The notes below the pieces were generated by a model that was not told the origin of the DNA, did no database searches, and saw only the letters and a program-made list of their open reading frames with translations. Positions 25,596 through 36,999 of a stretch of 64,000 nt of DNA are shown here, one piece after another. The position numbers and the translations under genes are program-made. Every line of letters begins with the position of its first letter. The first letter of the stretch is position 1. Origin of the DNA: Chlorocebus sabaeus (Eukaryota > Chordata > Mammalia > Primates > Cercopithecidae); assembly GCF_047675955.1 (NCBI RefSeq), contig NC_132929.1, forward strand, positions 33,472,421 through 33,536,420, read 5' to 3'.

Positions 25596-25979
25596 TGTAT
25601 TCGTCTGTTCTCACACTGTTATAAATAAATACCTGAGACTGGGTAATTTATTTAAAAAAGAGGTTTCATTGGCTCATGGTTTTGCAGGCTGTACAGGAAG
25701 CATTGCTGGGGAGATTCAGGTAACTTACAGTCATGGCAGATGTTAAAGGGGAAGCAGGCATGTCCTACATGGCCAGAGCAGGAGGAAGGGAGTGAAGGGG
25801 GAGGTGCAATATACTTTTAAACAACCAGATTATGTGAGAATTCACTCATTATCATGAAAACAACAACGGGGAAATCTGCCCCCATGATCCAATAACCTCC
25901 CACCAGACCTCTCCTCCAACACTGGGTATTACTATTCTGTGTGAGATTAGACTGGGGACATAAATCCAAACTATGTCAT
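25596..25979 (-). mobile_element. Solo MST-type MaLR LTR nested in L1
   Basis: The minus strand starts 'TGACATAGTTTGGATTTATG' and contains 'GGAGGTTATTGGATCATGGG', 'TCTCACATAATCTGGTTG' and 'CTCAGGTATTTATTTATAAC'. It ends 'GAACAGACGAATACA', matching MST LTRs of the MaLR class. L1 text continues on both sides ('CTAGCTAGCAGTCT' and 'TATCTATCTTACTAAT'), so the LTR was inserted into the L1. Confidence 0.85.
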
Positions 25980-26044
25980 GGTGTATCTATCTTACTAATT
26001 TTTTCAGAGAACTGACTCCCGGATTTATTGGTCACTTGAATTTT

Positions 26045-26081
26045 TATTATTATTTTTTTATTTTTTATTTTTTATTTTTTG
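26045..26081 (+). repeat. (TTTTTA)n low-complexity run in L1
   Basis: Repeated TTTTTTA units within the reverse L1. A simple slippage expansion. Confidence 0.7.
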
Positions 26082-28842
26082 CGTCTTGATTTCCTTTAAT
26101 TAAGCTCTGGTTTTGGTTATTTCTTGTCTTCTGCTAGCTTTGGAGTTGATTGCTCTTGCTTCTCAAATTCTTTCAGTTGTAATGTTAAGTTGTTAATCTG
26201 TGATCTTTCTAACTTTTTGATGTAGGCATTTAGTATGATGAATTTCCCTTTTAACACTGACTTAGTAGTTTCCCAAAGATTCTGATATGTTGTATCTTTG
26301 TTCTCATTAGTTTCAAAGAACTTCTAGATTTCTGCCTGAATTTCATTATTTATCTAAAAGTCATTCAAGAACATGTTGTTTAATTTCCATGTAATTGCAT
26401 GATTTTGAGTGATTTTCTAAATCTTGACTTCTGTTTTCTATTGCACCATGGTCCAGGAGTGTGTTTGGTATAATTTCAGGTTTTCTGCATTTGCTGAGAG
26501 TTGTTTCATGTCCAACTATGTGGTCAATTTTAGAGTATGTGCCATGTGGCAATGAGAAGAATGTATACTCTGTTGTTTTGGGGTGGAGAGTTCTGTAGAT
26601 GTCTATTAGATCCATTTGGTCCAATGTTGAGTTCAGGTATTGAATATCTTTGTTAATTTCATGTCTTGATGATCTGTCTAATGATCTCCTGAATGACCTG
26701 TCACTTATCTGTCAGAGGAGTACTGAAGTCTCCCACTATTATTTTGTGAAAGTCTATGTCTTTCTAGGTCTCTAAGAACTTGCTTTACAAATCTGGGTGT
26801 TCCTGTGTTAGGTGCATGTATATTTATGATAGTTGGGTCATCTTGTTGAATCTTTACTATTATGTAATGCCCTTCTTTGTCATTTTTGATCTTTTTGGTT
26901 TAAAGTCAGTTTTGTCTGCAATTGGGATTGCAACCAGTGCTTTTTCTGTTTTCCGTTTCCTTAGGTTTTCTTCCATCCTTTATTTTGAGCCTCTGAGTGT
27001 CATTACATGTAAGATGGATTTCTTGAAGACAGCATACCATCAGGTACTGCTTTTTTATCCAGTTTGCCACTCTGTGCCTTTTAGGTGTGGTATTTAGTCT
27101 GTTTATATTCAAGGTTAATATTAGTATGTGTGGGTTTGGCCCTGTCATTGTATTGTTAGTTGGTATTCTGCTGGCTTTTTTATGTAGTTGCTTTATAGTG
27201 TCACTGGTCTGTGTACTTAAGTGTGTTTTTGTATTAGCTGGCAGCAGTCTTTCCTTTCTATGCTTTGTGCTCCTTTCAATATCTTTTGTAAGTCAGGTCT
27301 GGTGGTAACAAACTCCCTCAACATTTACTTATCTGAAAAGATCTTATTTCTCCTTTGCTTAGGAAGCTTAGTTTGGCTGGATATGAAATTCTTGGGTGAA
27401 GATTGTTTTTCTTTAAGAATGTTGAATATAGGCCCCTAATCTTTTCTGCCTTGTAGAATTTCTGCTTAGATGTCTGCTGTTAGCCTAATACAGTCCCCTT
27501 TGTAGGTGACCTGCCCTTTCTCTCTAGCTGCCTTTTACATTCTTTCTTTTTGACTTTGGAAAATCTGATGATTATGTGTCTTAGGGATGATCTTGTGTAG
27601 AATCTTGCAGGGGTTCTCTGTATTTCCTGAATTTGATTGTTGGCCTCTCTCACAAGGTTAGGGAAGTTTTCATGAACAATATTCTGAAATGTGTTTTCTG
27701 AATTGTTTGCTTTCTCCCCGTCCCTTTCAGTAATGCCAATGATTTATAGATTTGACCTCTTTACATAATCACATACTTCTCATAGATTTTGTTCATTTTT
27801 TTATCCTTTTTTTTCAGTTTTGTCTGAATGTCTTATTTCAGAGAGCCAGTCTTCAAGTTCTGAGATTGTTTCTTCAGCTTGGTTTATTCTGTTGTTAATA
27901 CTTGTGACTGCATTGTGAATTATTATATTGTGTTTTTCAGGTCTGTCGGATTCTGTTAGGTTCTTTTTTATACCGGCTATTTCATCTTTCAGCTCCTGTA
28001 TTGTTTTATTGTGGTTCTTAGTTTCCTTGGGTTGGTGGCCTGCCCCTCCCTCTGGGGGCTCCATCCTAGGGAGGTATGAACATGTTGCTGGCCTGAACAT
28101 ACCCATAGGAGGTGGCTGGACATCTGGTTGGAAGGTCTTGTCCCTTGAGGAGGAATGGTATTGGGGACCTGCTTATAAAAGCAGTCTGGCCATGTTTTCA
28201 TAGAGCAGCTGTGCTGTGCTGGTAGCCTGCTTCCGCCCTCAGTTGGCTTGGATTCTCCAAAGCCTGAAGGCTCGATGGCTAAGTTGCCCAAACAGCAAAG
28301 GTAGTAGCCCATCTCTGCCCCTGAGAGCTCTTTCTCAGGGAGGTACAAAATGGCAGGCTAGAATTCCAAGGCAGTGGGTCTTACCCTGTGAGGTGCTGTG
28401 GAAGTGAGACCTGTAGACTATTGCTGCTCAGCCCCTTTCCTAAGGATATGTGCCAGGGTCTAACCTCCCACTTTGCCAGAGCTGCAGCTAGCTACTTTTG
28501 CTGGGAAGCCGGGAAAGCTCAGGTATCTAAGGCTCCTGGGTCTCTGTGCATGCCTGAGTGGATGCTCTCCCGAGACTCCACATAGCTCTGTGTGTCAGAC
28601 TGAAGGCCCTGGGGGAGTGGGTTCACGAGGGGGATCTGACCTGAGGGTTGCAAAGATCCATGGGAAAATCAAGGGTTCCCGGGGTCACAAATTAACTTAC
28701 TGCTTCCCTGGGCTGGGAAAATTCCCCTGGCTCTTTGTTGCTGCTGGGTGGGCCATCATCCTGACTTGCTTTTGTCCATTCTCCATGGGTCGGGTTTTTT
28801 CCTTGATTAGTCTCAATGTGTGCACCTGGATGTTTCAGTTGA

Positions 28843-29232
<390 letters not shown>

Positions 29233-29242
29233 CTTTCTATGC

Positions 29243-29465
29243 ATTTTTAACCTACGTGGTATCATGCTTTATATATTTTTCTGCAACAGGCCTTATTCAC
29301 TTAACAGTTATGTTTGAAACTAATCATTCTCCCTCTTCCTGGTACATGGAAAAGAGTCAATAAATGTAGTTTATTCTCTGGTAAAGCTTTATGAAAGTAT
29401 ATTTAAAAACTATTAGTGGCATCTCACAATTGTGAATCTGCACTGCTGTGATTACTAGCAAGGAT
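29243..29465. other. Spacer between AluY and L1PA
   Basis: AT-rich text with no gene. It may be old L1M-derived, because matching L1M-like text resumes on the far side of the L1PA insertion at 31,131. Confidence 0.4.
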
Positions 29466-29480
29466 AAGAAACTTTTATCA

Positions 29481-30869
29481 ATGGCCATACTGCCCAAGGT
29501 AATTTATAGATTCAATGCCATCCCCATCAAGCTACCAATGAGCTTCTTCACAGAATTGGAAAAAACTGCTTTAAAGTTCATATGGAACCAAAAAAGAGCC
29601 CGCATCTCCAAGACAATCCTAAGTCAAAAGAACAAAGCTGGAGGCATCACGCTACCTGACTTCAAACTATACTACAAGGCTACAGTAACCAAAACAGCAT
29701 GGTACTGGTACCAAAACAGAGATATAGACCAATGGAACAGAACAGAGTCCTCAGAAATAATACCACACATCTACAGCCATCTGATCTTTGTCAAACCTGA
29801 GAGAAACAAGAAATGGGGAAAGGATTCTCTATTTAATAAATGGTGCTGGGAAAATTGGCTAGCCATAAGTAGAAAGCTGAAACTGGATCCTTTCCTTACT
29901 CCTTATACGAAAATTAATTCAAGATGGATTAGAGACTTAAATGTTAGACCTAATACCATAAAAATCCTAGAGGAAAACCTAGGTAGTACCATTCAGGACA
30001 TAGGCATGGGCAAAGACTTCATGTCTAAAACACCAAAAGCAACGGCAGCAAAAGCCAAAATTGACAAATGGGATCTCATTAAACTAAAGAGCTTCTGCAC
30101 AGCAAAAGAAACTACCATCAGAGTAAACAGGCAACCTACAGAATGGGAGAAAATTTTTGCAATCTACTCATCTGACAAAGGGCTAATATCCAGAACCTAC
30201 AAAGAACTCAAACAAATTTACAAGAAAAAAACAAACAACCCCATCAAAAAGTGGGCAAAGGATATGAACAGACATTTCTCAAAAGAAGACATTCATACAG
30301 CCAACAGACACATGAAAAAATGCTCATCATCACTGGCCATCAGAGAAATGCAAATCAAAACCACAATGAGATACCATCTCACACCAGTTAGAATGGCGAT
30401 CATTCAAAAGTCAGGAAACAACAGGTGCTGGAGAGGATGTGGAGAAATAGGAACACTTTTACACTGTTGGTGGGATTGTAAACTAGTTCAACCTTTATGG
30501 AAAACAGTATGGCGATTCCTCAAGGATCTAGAACTAGATGTACCATATGACCCAGCCATCCCATTACTAGGTATATACCCAAAGGATTATAAATTATGCT
30601 GCTATAAAGACACATGCACACGTATGTTTATTGCAGCACTATTCACAATAGCAAAGACTTGGAATCAACCCAAATGTCCATCAGTGACAGATTGGATTAA
30701 GAAAATGTGGCACATATACACCATGGAATACTATGCAGCCATAAAAAAGGATGAGTTTGTGTCCTTTGTAGGGACATGGATGCAGCTGGAAACCATCATT
30801 CTCAGCAAACTATCACAAGAACAGAAAACCAAACACCGCATGTTCTCACTCATAGGCGGGAACTGAACA
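29481..30869 (+). pseudogene. L1 ORF2 C-terminal fragment, still open
   Basis: From the ATG at 29,481 there are about 461 uninterrupted codons to the natural ORF2 stop. They start '[20 protein letters not shown]' and end '[13 protein letters not shown]'. The fragment lacks the endonuclease and the reverse transcriptase catalytic core. It keeps the thumb and C-terminal region, including the Cys-rich motif '[18 protein letters not shown]'. It has no known function by itself. The absence of stops fits a fairly recent insertion rather than selection. Confidence 0.93.
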
Positions 30870-31075
30870 ATGAGATCACTTGGACTCGGGAAGGGGAACA
30901 TCACACACCGGGGCCTATCATGGGGAGGGGGGAGGGGGGAGGGATTGCATTGGGAGTTATACCTGATGTAAATGACGAGTTGATGGGTGCAGCACACCAA
31001 CATGGCACAAGTATACATATGTAGCAAACCTGCACGTTGTGCACATGTACCCTACAACTTGAAGTTTAATAATAA

Positions 31076-31114
<39 letters not shown>

Positions 31115-31115
31115 A
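29481..31115 (+). mobile_element. 5'-truncated L1PA, plus orientation, perfect target-site duplication
   Basis: The insertion starts exactly at an ORF2 internal ATG ('ATGGCCATACTGCCC') and runs through the ORF2 end, the full 3' UTR with its G-rich tract (30,924-30,945), and a tail of AATA/AAAT units (about 31,064-31,115). A perfect 15-bp direct repeat, AAGAAACTTTTATCA, flanks it at 29,466-29,480 and 31,116-31,130. The 3' UTR carries features shared with the copy at 56.8 kb: 'ATATGTAGCAAACC' and 'CTACAACTTGAAGTTTAATA'. An L1PA age class (roughly L1PA4-7) is likely from the 3' UTR text, but I cannot assign the subfamily firmly. Confidence 0.97.
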
Positions 31116-31130
31116 AAGAAACTTTTATCA

Positions 31131-31305
31131 TGTTAACTTGCTGTTTATATTCATTTTTCTTTGAATTGCCTTTTCATATTCTTTGCCCAGTTTTCTTTTG
31201 GCTTGTCTTTTTCTTCTTAATTCCTAGAAGCTCTTTATACACTCTGGATCCTGATAATTTGTTAATGCATTGCAAATATTTTCTCATATCTGTTGTGTGC
31301 ATACT
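31131..31305 (-). mobile_element. Old L1M fragment, minus orientation
   Basis: The plus strand reads like the reverse of L1 ORF2 C-terminal text: 'GAATTGCCTTTTCATATTC', 'TTGCCCAGTTTTC', 'AGAAGCTCTTTATACACTCTGG', 'GCAAATATTTTCTC'. The L1PA at 29.48 kb inserted next to or within it. Confidence 0.65.
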
Positions 31306-31329
31306 TTTCAAAATACCACTGATGAACTG

Positions 31330-31510
31330 AATACCATGTTCTAGGTGTCGGAATGCATTGTCGGCATAGCACATATTACTCTCCCTCTCAGTTTTATAGC
31401 TGACGAAAATGAGTTGCAAAAAATAAGCACCTTACCCCAAGTCCCACATAAATGGCAGAGCCAGAATCTGAAACCTGCCTGTCTGACTTCAGACCCAGTC
31501 TTACTACCAC
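31330..31510 (-). mobile_element. MIR fossil
   Basis: Reverse MIR: 'TTTTATAGCTGACGAAAATGAG', 'CCTTACCCCAAGTCCCACATAAATGGCAGAGCC', 'CTGACTTCAGACCC'. Confidence 0.55.
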
Positions 31511-32735
31511 TCTTGACCTTTATCTAGTCTAATGGTCCCGCTTGACCAAATGTAAGGATTATGTTTTAAACCTCAGATCATGTTATAATAGACTAAGAAT
31601 ATAAACTCTTTAATTCAACCAATAAGTTCTCATCTACAGTCCATCAATGCCATTTGGTGTGGCAATATGCAAGCAAACCCAGTCAGTACAAATGAAGCCA
31701 CAAGCTGCTTGGAGACAGGAGCCAAGTCTTGTTCACAGTGCTGTATCACAGCCAGGCACATGGAGGTGCTAGGAATTGATGAGATGAAAGGTCCTGTCTC
31801 TAGCAGGCAGAGTTCTACTTGCCTGATGGCAGTGGCTGTGGAAGGATCCGTTTTCTTCAGGGTCCTTGGGAATGTCTTTCCACCACTGTACTTCCCCCAC
31901 CCCGATCCTGGGTTCAGAGCTGTGTGGCTAGATCCTGCAAACCTACCCTGCCCTGTAATGGGTTCCCTCTTCCTTACCATTACTGCTTCTTGTGGATTCC
32001 AACAGAGCAGCTTTCAGTCCACTGGCCCGCCTGCTACATTAGAGAAGTCACTTTAGAAATCAGTCTAAAGGTCATAGAGCAAATAAGCAAATCCTGGTAT
32101 TGAGTTATCTTCAAGAGCCTCTCTTCCATATTATGCCTCAGCCACCTCCTTGTAAATTCCATTCAGAAGTTCAGAGGAGAGCAGTACAGTCGTCATTTCC
32201 ATCTGTCGTCAGAAAAGACTCCTAGTCCCCTTCCCTCCCTTTCTGAATCAGTCTTCAAGGCCCTGCAAGTACCTCACTACTTTTCTTATCCACACTCACG
32301 GATCGACCTTGGTTGATGGATAGGTATCTTCCCCTTGAAGTGGATTCCATGTACTTTCTGTTGTCTTTTGTTACTTCTGTCTACACTGTTTTCTAGAAGC
32401 TACCATCATAGAGGGAGTCAGTACAGGGTTAAGTAAGATTCTGAGCTTTGAACATGCATTTGAAGCACCTAGCTGTGTGCCACTGAGCAAATAAAAAGTT
32501 GCTGATACATTGTAGGCTACATAATAAATAATCTCTCATTTTCTGACCACTTCCCTCCATTCATCCTTCGAATGTACTTTTTGGAAGCAGAGAGGCATTA
32601 TAAAAAATATCAGAGTTTCTATAAAAGTTCCTCTAAAATTCCCCCTAGCTCCTTCTCCCCATCAAAATGTATCACTTTCTTCTTCTGCCTTCCCATTGCA
32701 GGTTTTCTTCTTCCTATACTTTTCATATGATACTA
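31511..32735. other. Intergenic sequence, mostly unassigned
   Basis: A short forward L2-like segment is likely at 31,700-31,770 ('GTCTTGTTCACAGTGCTGTATCAC'). The rest shows no gene or element that I recognise. Confidence 0.4.
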
Positions 32736-32739
32736 TAGT

Positions 32740-32915
32740 GATATTATATTATAGATGATGTTATAGTGATTTATTTCTCTGTCTCCCACATAGGCTGGGA
32801 GCTCCCAAGGACCAGTACTTCCTGTTCGTTAGGTAGTCTTGCGACGTAGTGCAATGCTCAACACTGAGCATAGGACAATTTATCCTTGCTGAAAGTATGA
32901 ATGAAGGAATGACAA
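32740..32915 (+). mobile_element. L2 LINE 3' end (diverged)
   Basis: The text follows the L2 end: 'TCTCTGTCTCCCACATAGGC', 'GGGAGCTCCCAAGGACCAG', 'GTAGTGCAATGCTC', 'AAAGTATGAATGAAGGAATG'. Confidence 0.5.
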
Positions 32916-33084
32916 AAGGGATCTGGGGAAGTGTGGATGCAGACACCAGTGAGCAGAGTGGGAATAATTCCAAATGGGTAAGCTGGAGTTGAAAGAGGAG
33001 AGGAGTGGACAGTGAGAACTGGTTTGGCAGGGGCTGGAGACTGGGGGCTTCGTCACCTCTACTGATGCCCTACCCCAAGGTCTG

Positions 33085-33345
33085 GAAGAAGACTAGATTC
33101 TAGTTTCTGTACTGCCACTTCTGATAGCCTCTCAAATCTCAGCTTCCATCAGCAAAACAGGGATTAATCATATCTTTCACCAGGGCAGTGGTGGACTTTC
33201 AGTGGAACCATGTAACAAAGAAATTTCACAAATGCAAAGGATGTTGAGAAGAGGAAGCTAATTCCTAAGCTTAAATCGCTTGTTCAAGGGCTTCAGCACA
33301 CAGCTGGGACCAGAACCCAGGTGCCTGGACTCCTAGTCAGGAGCC
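33085..33345. mobile_element. Two facing MIR fossils
   Basis: A forward MIR-like part lies at 33,085-33,175 ('GACTAGATTCTAGTTTCTG', 'ATCAGCAAAACAGGG'). A reverse MIR part lies at 33,235-33,345 ('CAGCACACAGCTGGGACCAG', 'AACCCAGGTGCCTGGACTCC'). Both are diverged. Confidence 0.5.
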
Positions 33346-34505
33346 CTCCCACCACATCGAGCTGTCCCTGTGGGAGCGCCAGAGTGAAGAACATTGAATT
33401 TTAAGAAATGCACAGGAATTCTTCATATGCTTGCACACAAAGCCAGTACTCATGTCCAGCTCCAAGGCAAGCCAACTGGATGCTAAGAAACAGGAAGCAA
33501 CCAAGCTATGAAGAAAACTGATCCAAGTGTTGAAAAGATAATTTGTCCAAAACCAGACCCCTGGTGAAGCTTCATTGTGCTATTTATTAGCTAAGGGTTA
33601 GGAGTATGTGGAAATGAAGGGTTGTTGGGACCATTAATAGAAGATCTTTATGGCCATTACTGACTCAAATGTCAGGAATGAAGGGCCTTTACTCTCTAGA
33701 AACCCCAGCTCCTTTTATGGGGCAGTCTTTCTGGTATGAAATCAGTCAACTTTGGAAAACTGTCTTTTTGTTTGAATTTTTGATGTGCAAATGACAGAGG
33801 GAGTAAGGAAAGAGGCAATACACAGGGCAGGGCTTGCATCTTCCCAGAGGGGCCGGCGGAGAGGCACATTTACCTTGACAGGTTCCCCTTCTGAGGCAAC
33901 ACCCTAGGGGTCCCCAGAGCCATTCATCCAGCAACCCCCAGCCTCTGCGGGCAGGCTCTGGGCTTGGCAGAAGCCCTTCCTGGCACAGTTCCATGCCAGA
34001 AAAAGAATTCTGCTTTCCCCCTGCAGGAGGAGAGAGACAGGGTCTGGGGAAGAATGGAGCCACAGCCCTCCAGTCCCAGAATGGCACAGGTCTTCAGTAA
34101 GATGACAACAGGCAACATAAGCTGGGCCTCTAGGACACGCCAAGCACAGAACTAAGAGCACTGCATACATGATGTGCTGTCATTTCTCAAAACCCAAAGC
34201 CTCAGCTCTCCATCTCTGAGATAAGGAGACCCTAGAGGGCCCCCCAATGCCTGTCTTGAGACCAGCTGTAGCACAAGCACTGGTGCTTTATGTTAAACAT
34301 GTATGTGACATGTTTGGAAAGATACCAAGAAACAATAATCACATTTGTTTCTGAGGACTGAGACAGGGATAAGGCATTGGAAGGAAATCTTCCAATATAC
34401 ATATACTTTTATTTACTTATTTATTTTAGAATTTTTAACCTAATGCATGCAGTTAACAATTTTAAAATAGCTAAAATAATTTACATTTAAAATAAGACAA
34501 ACAAC
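33346..34505. other. Intergenic sequence; weak MIR remnant near 34,125-34,240
   Basis: No gene is supported. Three overlapping minus-strand frames at 33,746-34,170 are compositional. A reverse MIR remnant ('GCCAAGCACAGAACTAAGAGC') may lie near 34,140. AT-rich text occupies 34,400-34,500. Confidence 0.4.
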
Positions 34506-34509
34506 AAAT

Positions 34510-34632
34510 ATAGATTTCTGGGCCTACTGCAGTCAAATTGAATCAGAATATTCAGAGAGGAAATGGGGCAGCCATTTTTAATCTGTTCTCCAAAGTGGTT
34601 CTGATGCCAGGTTCAAGAACCACTACCCTCAA
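34510..34632 (+). mobile_element. MER5A-like DNA transposon fossil
   Basis: Block order: 'GATTTCTGGGCCTACTGCAG', 'TTGAATCAGAATATTCAGAG', 'TGGTTCTGATGCCAGG', 'TTCAAGAACCACTA', which is the 3' part of MER5A. Confidence 0.6.
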
Positions 34633-34654
34633 GGACAACTATTCCCTCCTTACT

Positions 34655-34780
34655 CAGGACCCCTGTATTTTACAGATAAGAAAACTGAGCTGTGAGAGGA
34701 GCACTGACTAAGCCAAGTTATAGAGTTGCTGAGAAACAGAATAGTAAGTAAAATTCAGGTTTTCAATGCCAGATTTCCAA
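34655..34780 (-). mobile_element. MIR fossil
   Basis: Reverse MIR: 'TTTTACAGATAAGAAAACTGAG', 'AAGCCAAGTTATAGAGTTGC', 'TAAGTAAAATTCAGG'. Confidence 0.55.
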
Positions 34781-35069
34781 ACTATGAAAACCCTCAACCT
34801 CACTGCAGCCCTGAGCATCTTTTTATTTCAATTCTACTTCTTGCCCCAGGTTCCCTGCCCTTCAAAACCTGCTTTCTTCAAGCTAATCTGGTAAACGGAG
34901 TGATGATGTGTTTAGTGGGTACTAATGGGCTAATGTCCTCTATTAAAAGACGCTCCATGAAGCTTTCTGGAGCCATGTGCAATTAACAACTGTGTTTTAC
35001 TTCTGTAAAGTAATACAGGGGATTCAGTAGGATAGCAGTTTTCCCAAAATTCTACCCCAGGAGGCAGAG

Positions 35070-35185
35070 GAGAAAAGGCATTGGACTTAAGTCCCAAGGC
35101 CTGTATTTAAAGGTTTATCCTGTGGAAGTCATTTTGGCTCACTTTGTACATTTGTAAAATGAGGATATTAGATGGAATAATCTGA
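35070..35185 (+). mobile_element. MIR fossil
   Basis: Forward MIR: 'GGCATTGGACTTAAGTCCC', 'GGAAGTCATTTTGGCTCACTTTG', 'CATTTGTAAAATGAGG'. Confidence 0.55.
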
Positions 35186-35197
35186 AAGGCCCCCAGG

Positions 35198-35568
35198 TAT
35201 GGTTTGAATGTGCCCCTTAAAGCTCATGTGTTGAAAATGGAATCCCCAAAGCAACAATGTTGAGAAGTGAGATATTTAAGAGGCAATTAAGTCTTGAGGG
35301 CTCTACCCTCATGAATGCATTAATGTTATCATGGGAGTGGGTTTGTTATCAAAGCAAGTTTAGCCCTCCCTTGCTGGCTTGCTTTTGGCCTCTCTTGCCC
35401 TTCTGCCTTCTGCCATGCGATGATGTGGCATGAAGGCCCTCACGAGATGTCGGTGCCATGCTCTTGGACTTCCCAGCCTTGAGAATAGTGAGCCAAATAA
35501 ACTTCTATTGTTTGTAACTCACCAGTCTTTGGTATTCTGCTATAGCAACACAAAATGGACTAATACAA
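35198..35568 (+). mobile_element. MaLR LTR (MST/MLT1 class), plus orientation
   Basis: The sequence starts 'GGTATGGTTTGAATGTG' and includes 'GAGGGCTCTACCCTCATGAATGC', 'GGAGTGGGTTTGTTATC' and 'CTTGGACTTCCCAGCCTTGAG'. A polyadenylation-like 'AATAAACTTCTATTG' follows, and it ends 'AATGGACTAATACAAA'. It is a nearly complete solo LTR. Confidence 0.8.
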
Positions 35569-35713
35569 AACATCAAAGACCCCTTTACCTCTCAAAATTC
35601 TATCTATAATCCCTACCTAAATATTTCTTATCTGTTTGAATCTATATTTTTTAAATGATAGGAAGATATAATTGTCCTTTTGGAAAACAATTCCCAGTAA
35701 CGCTGAAAATTTT

Positions 35714-35820
35714 GTAGCTCTGAGACTGGGAGTATGGTTTTAGCCATTTCAGAATTGGGTGGGCAACAAAAAGAGCCATTCAGGGCAATTTCAGTTTTGA
35801 TCAGAAGAAAGAAGAGTAGC
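35714..35820 (+). repeat. Local direct duplication, copy 1 of second pair
   Basis: This block of about 107 bp recurs at 36,752-36,859. Both copies begin 'GTAGCTCTGAG', share 'ATGGTTTTAGCCAT', and end with a shared run that includes 'AATTTCAGTTTTGATCAGAA' and 'GAAAGAAGAGTAGC'. I do not recognise it as a known repeat family. Confidence 0.88.
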
Positions 35821-36129
35821 AATGACCAAACATAAGTTAAGGAAGAGAAAATAGCCTGTTAGAATTGGAGAGAACCAAGCAAGGAAAGCTGTATTTTAGC
35901 ACGAACATGCCTGATCTCTCCTGTAGAGGGAGGAAAGCAAGATACGTATCAAAGAAAGGGATGGTCATTAAGAGATTCTCTATTTTTCATTTCCTTGCAG
36001 TCCCTACTATACAAACTGGGACAAGGAGCCTTGATTTAAGGTTTCTCTCCTACTAAAATGCATCAGAGAGATATTAAGTCTTTTCAGCCATATATCCTGA
36101 GTGTATATGAATTTTTCAAATCTTTTTAT

Positions 36130-36545
36130 GAGCAGGTTTAAAAAAATTTATGGTGGTACAATATACATAACATAAAATTTACCATTTTAACAATTTTTAA
36201 GTGCATAGTTCTGTGGCGTTTAGCACGTTCACACTGTTGTCACCATCATCTATCTCTAGAACTTTTTCATCTTCCCCGTGTGAAACTCCATATTCATTTG
36301 TAACACTAACACTTATTCCCCCTCCCGCTCGCCCCTAGCTGCCACCATTCTGTTTTCTGTCTCTGTGAATTTGATTACTCTGGGCACCTCATACAAGCGG
36401 CATCTTATGTAAGTGGAGCCTCATATATATAAGTGAAATTCTATAATATTTGTCTTTTTGTGACAGGCTTGTTTCATGTAGCATGTCTTAAGGGTTCTTT
36501 CATGTTGTAGCATGTGACAGGATTTCCTTCATTTTTAAGGCTGAA
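36130..36545 (-). mobile_element. Old L1M 3' UTR fragment, left part
   Basis: The reverse L1M 3' UTR is clear: 'ACATAACATAAAATTTACCA', 'TTTTTAAGTGCATAGTTCTG', 'TCTAGAACTTTTTCATCTTCC', 'CTCTGTGAATTTGATTACTC', 'GTCTTTTTGTGACAGGCTTG', 'TTTTTAAGGCTGAA'. The element then breaks off and resumes at 36,926 after about 380 foreign bases. Confidence 0.8.
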
Positions 36546-36625
36546 AAAATGTATATGTTAATGTTACATAGTATATAATAATATATATAATATGCAATTG
36601 TGTATATATACATATATAAAAACAA

Positions 36626-36757
36626 TTGTGTGTGTGGTGAATGTGTGGGGGGTGTGTGGGGGGATATGTGTGGTGTGGGTGTGGGGGGTATATGGGGGCT
36701 GTGTGTGTGTCTGGTGTGTGTGTGCATGGTGTGTGTGTGGTTTGTGTGTGTGTAGCT
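36626..36757 (+). repeat. TG/GGGG-rich minisatellite
   Basis: About 130 bases consist of GTGTG and GGGG units ('GTGTGTGGGGGGATATGTG', 'GGTGTGTGTGTGCATGG'). It is likely polymorphic and has Z-DNA and G-quadruplex potential. Thr/His/Pro-rich frames on the opposite strand are artefacts of this tract. Confidence 0.9.
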
Positions 36758-36859
36758 CTGAGCACCGAAAGCATGGTTTTAGCCATGTCAGCATTAGGTA
36801 GGTGGCCAAGGGGACCATTCAGTGAAATTTCAGTTTTGATCAGAAGAAAGAAGAGTAGC
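36752..36859 (+). repeat. Local direct duplication, copy 2 of second pair
   Basis: This partner of 35,714-35,820 abuts the TG minisatellite and lies inside the break in the L1M element. The 3' part is almost identical between copies, while the middle has several substitutions. Confidence 0.88.
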
Positions 36860-36925
36860 TTGAGACTCACTAAAAGAAAATGAGTATTCCAGAAATTATG
36901 CATATATGCAATTATACATATATAT

Positions 36926-36990
36926 GCATGCCACATTTTGTTTATTCCTTCATCCATTGATGGACACTTTTGGCTATCGTGAACATGATG
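36926..36990 (-). mobile_element. Old L1M fragment, right part
   Basis: L1M text resumes with 'GCCACATTTTGTTTATTCC', 'TTCATCCATTGATGGACACTTTTGGC', continuing where the left part stopped. Confidence 0.7.
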
Positions 36991-36999
36991 CAAATACAT

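Noticed and set aside
30924..30945. G-rich tract as a novel G-quadruplex regulator
   Set aside because: It is the normal polypurine tract of L1 3' UTRs and also occurs in the copy at 56.9 kb.
31064..31115. AATA/AAAT run as an independent microsatellite
   Set aside because: It is the expanded poly(A) tail of the L1PA inside its target-site duplication.
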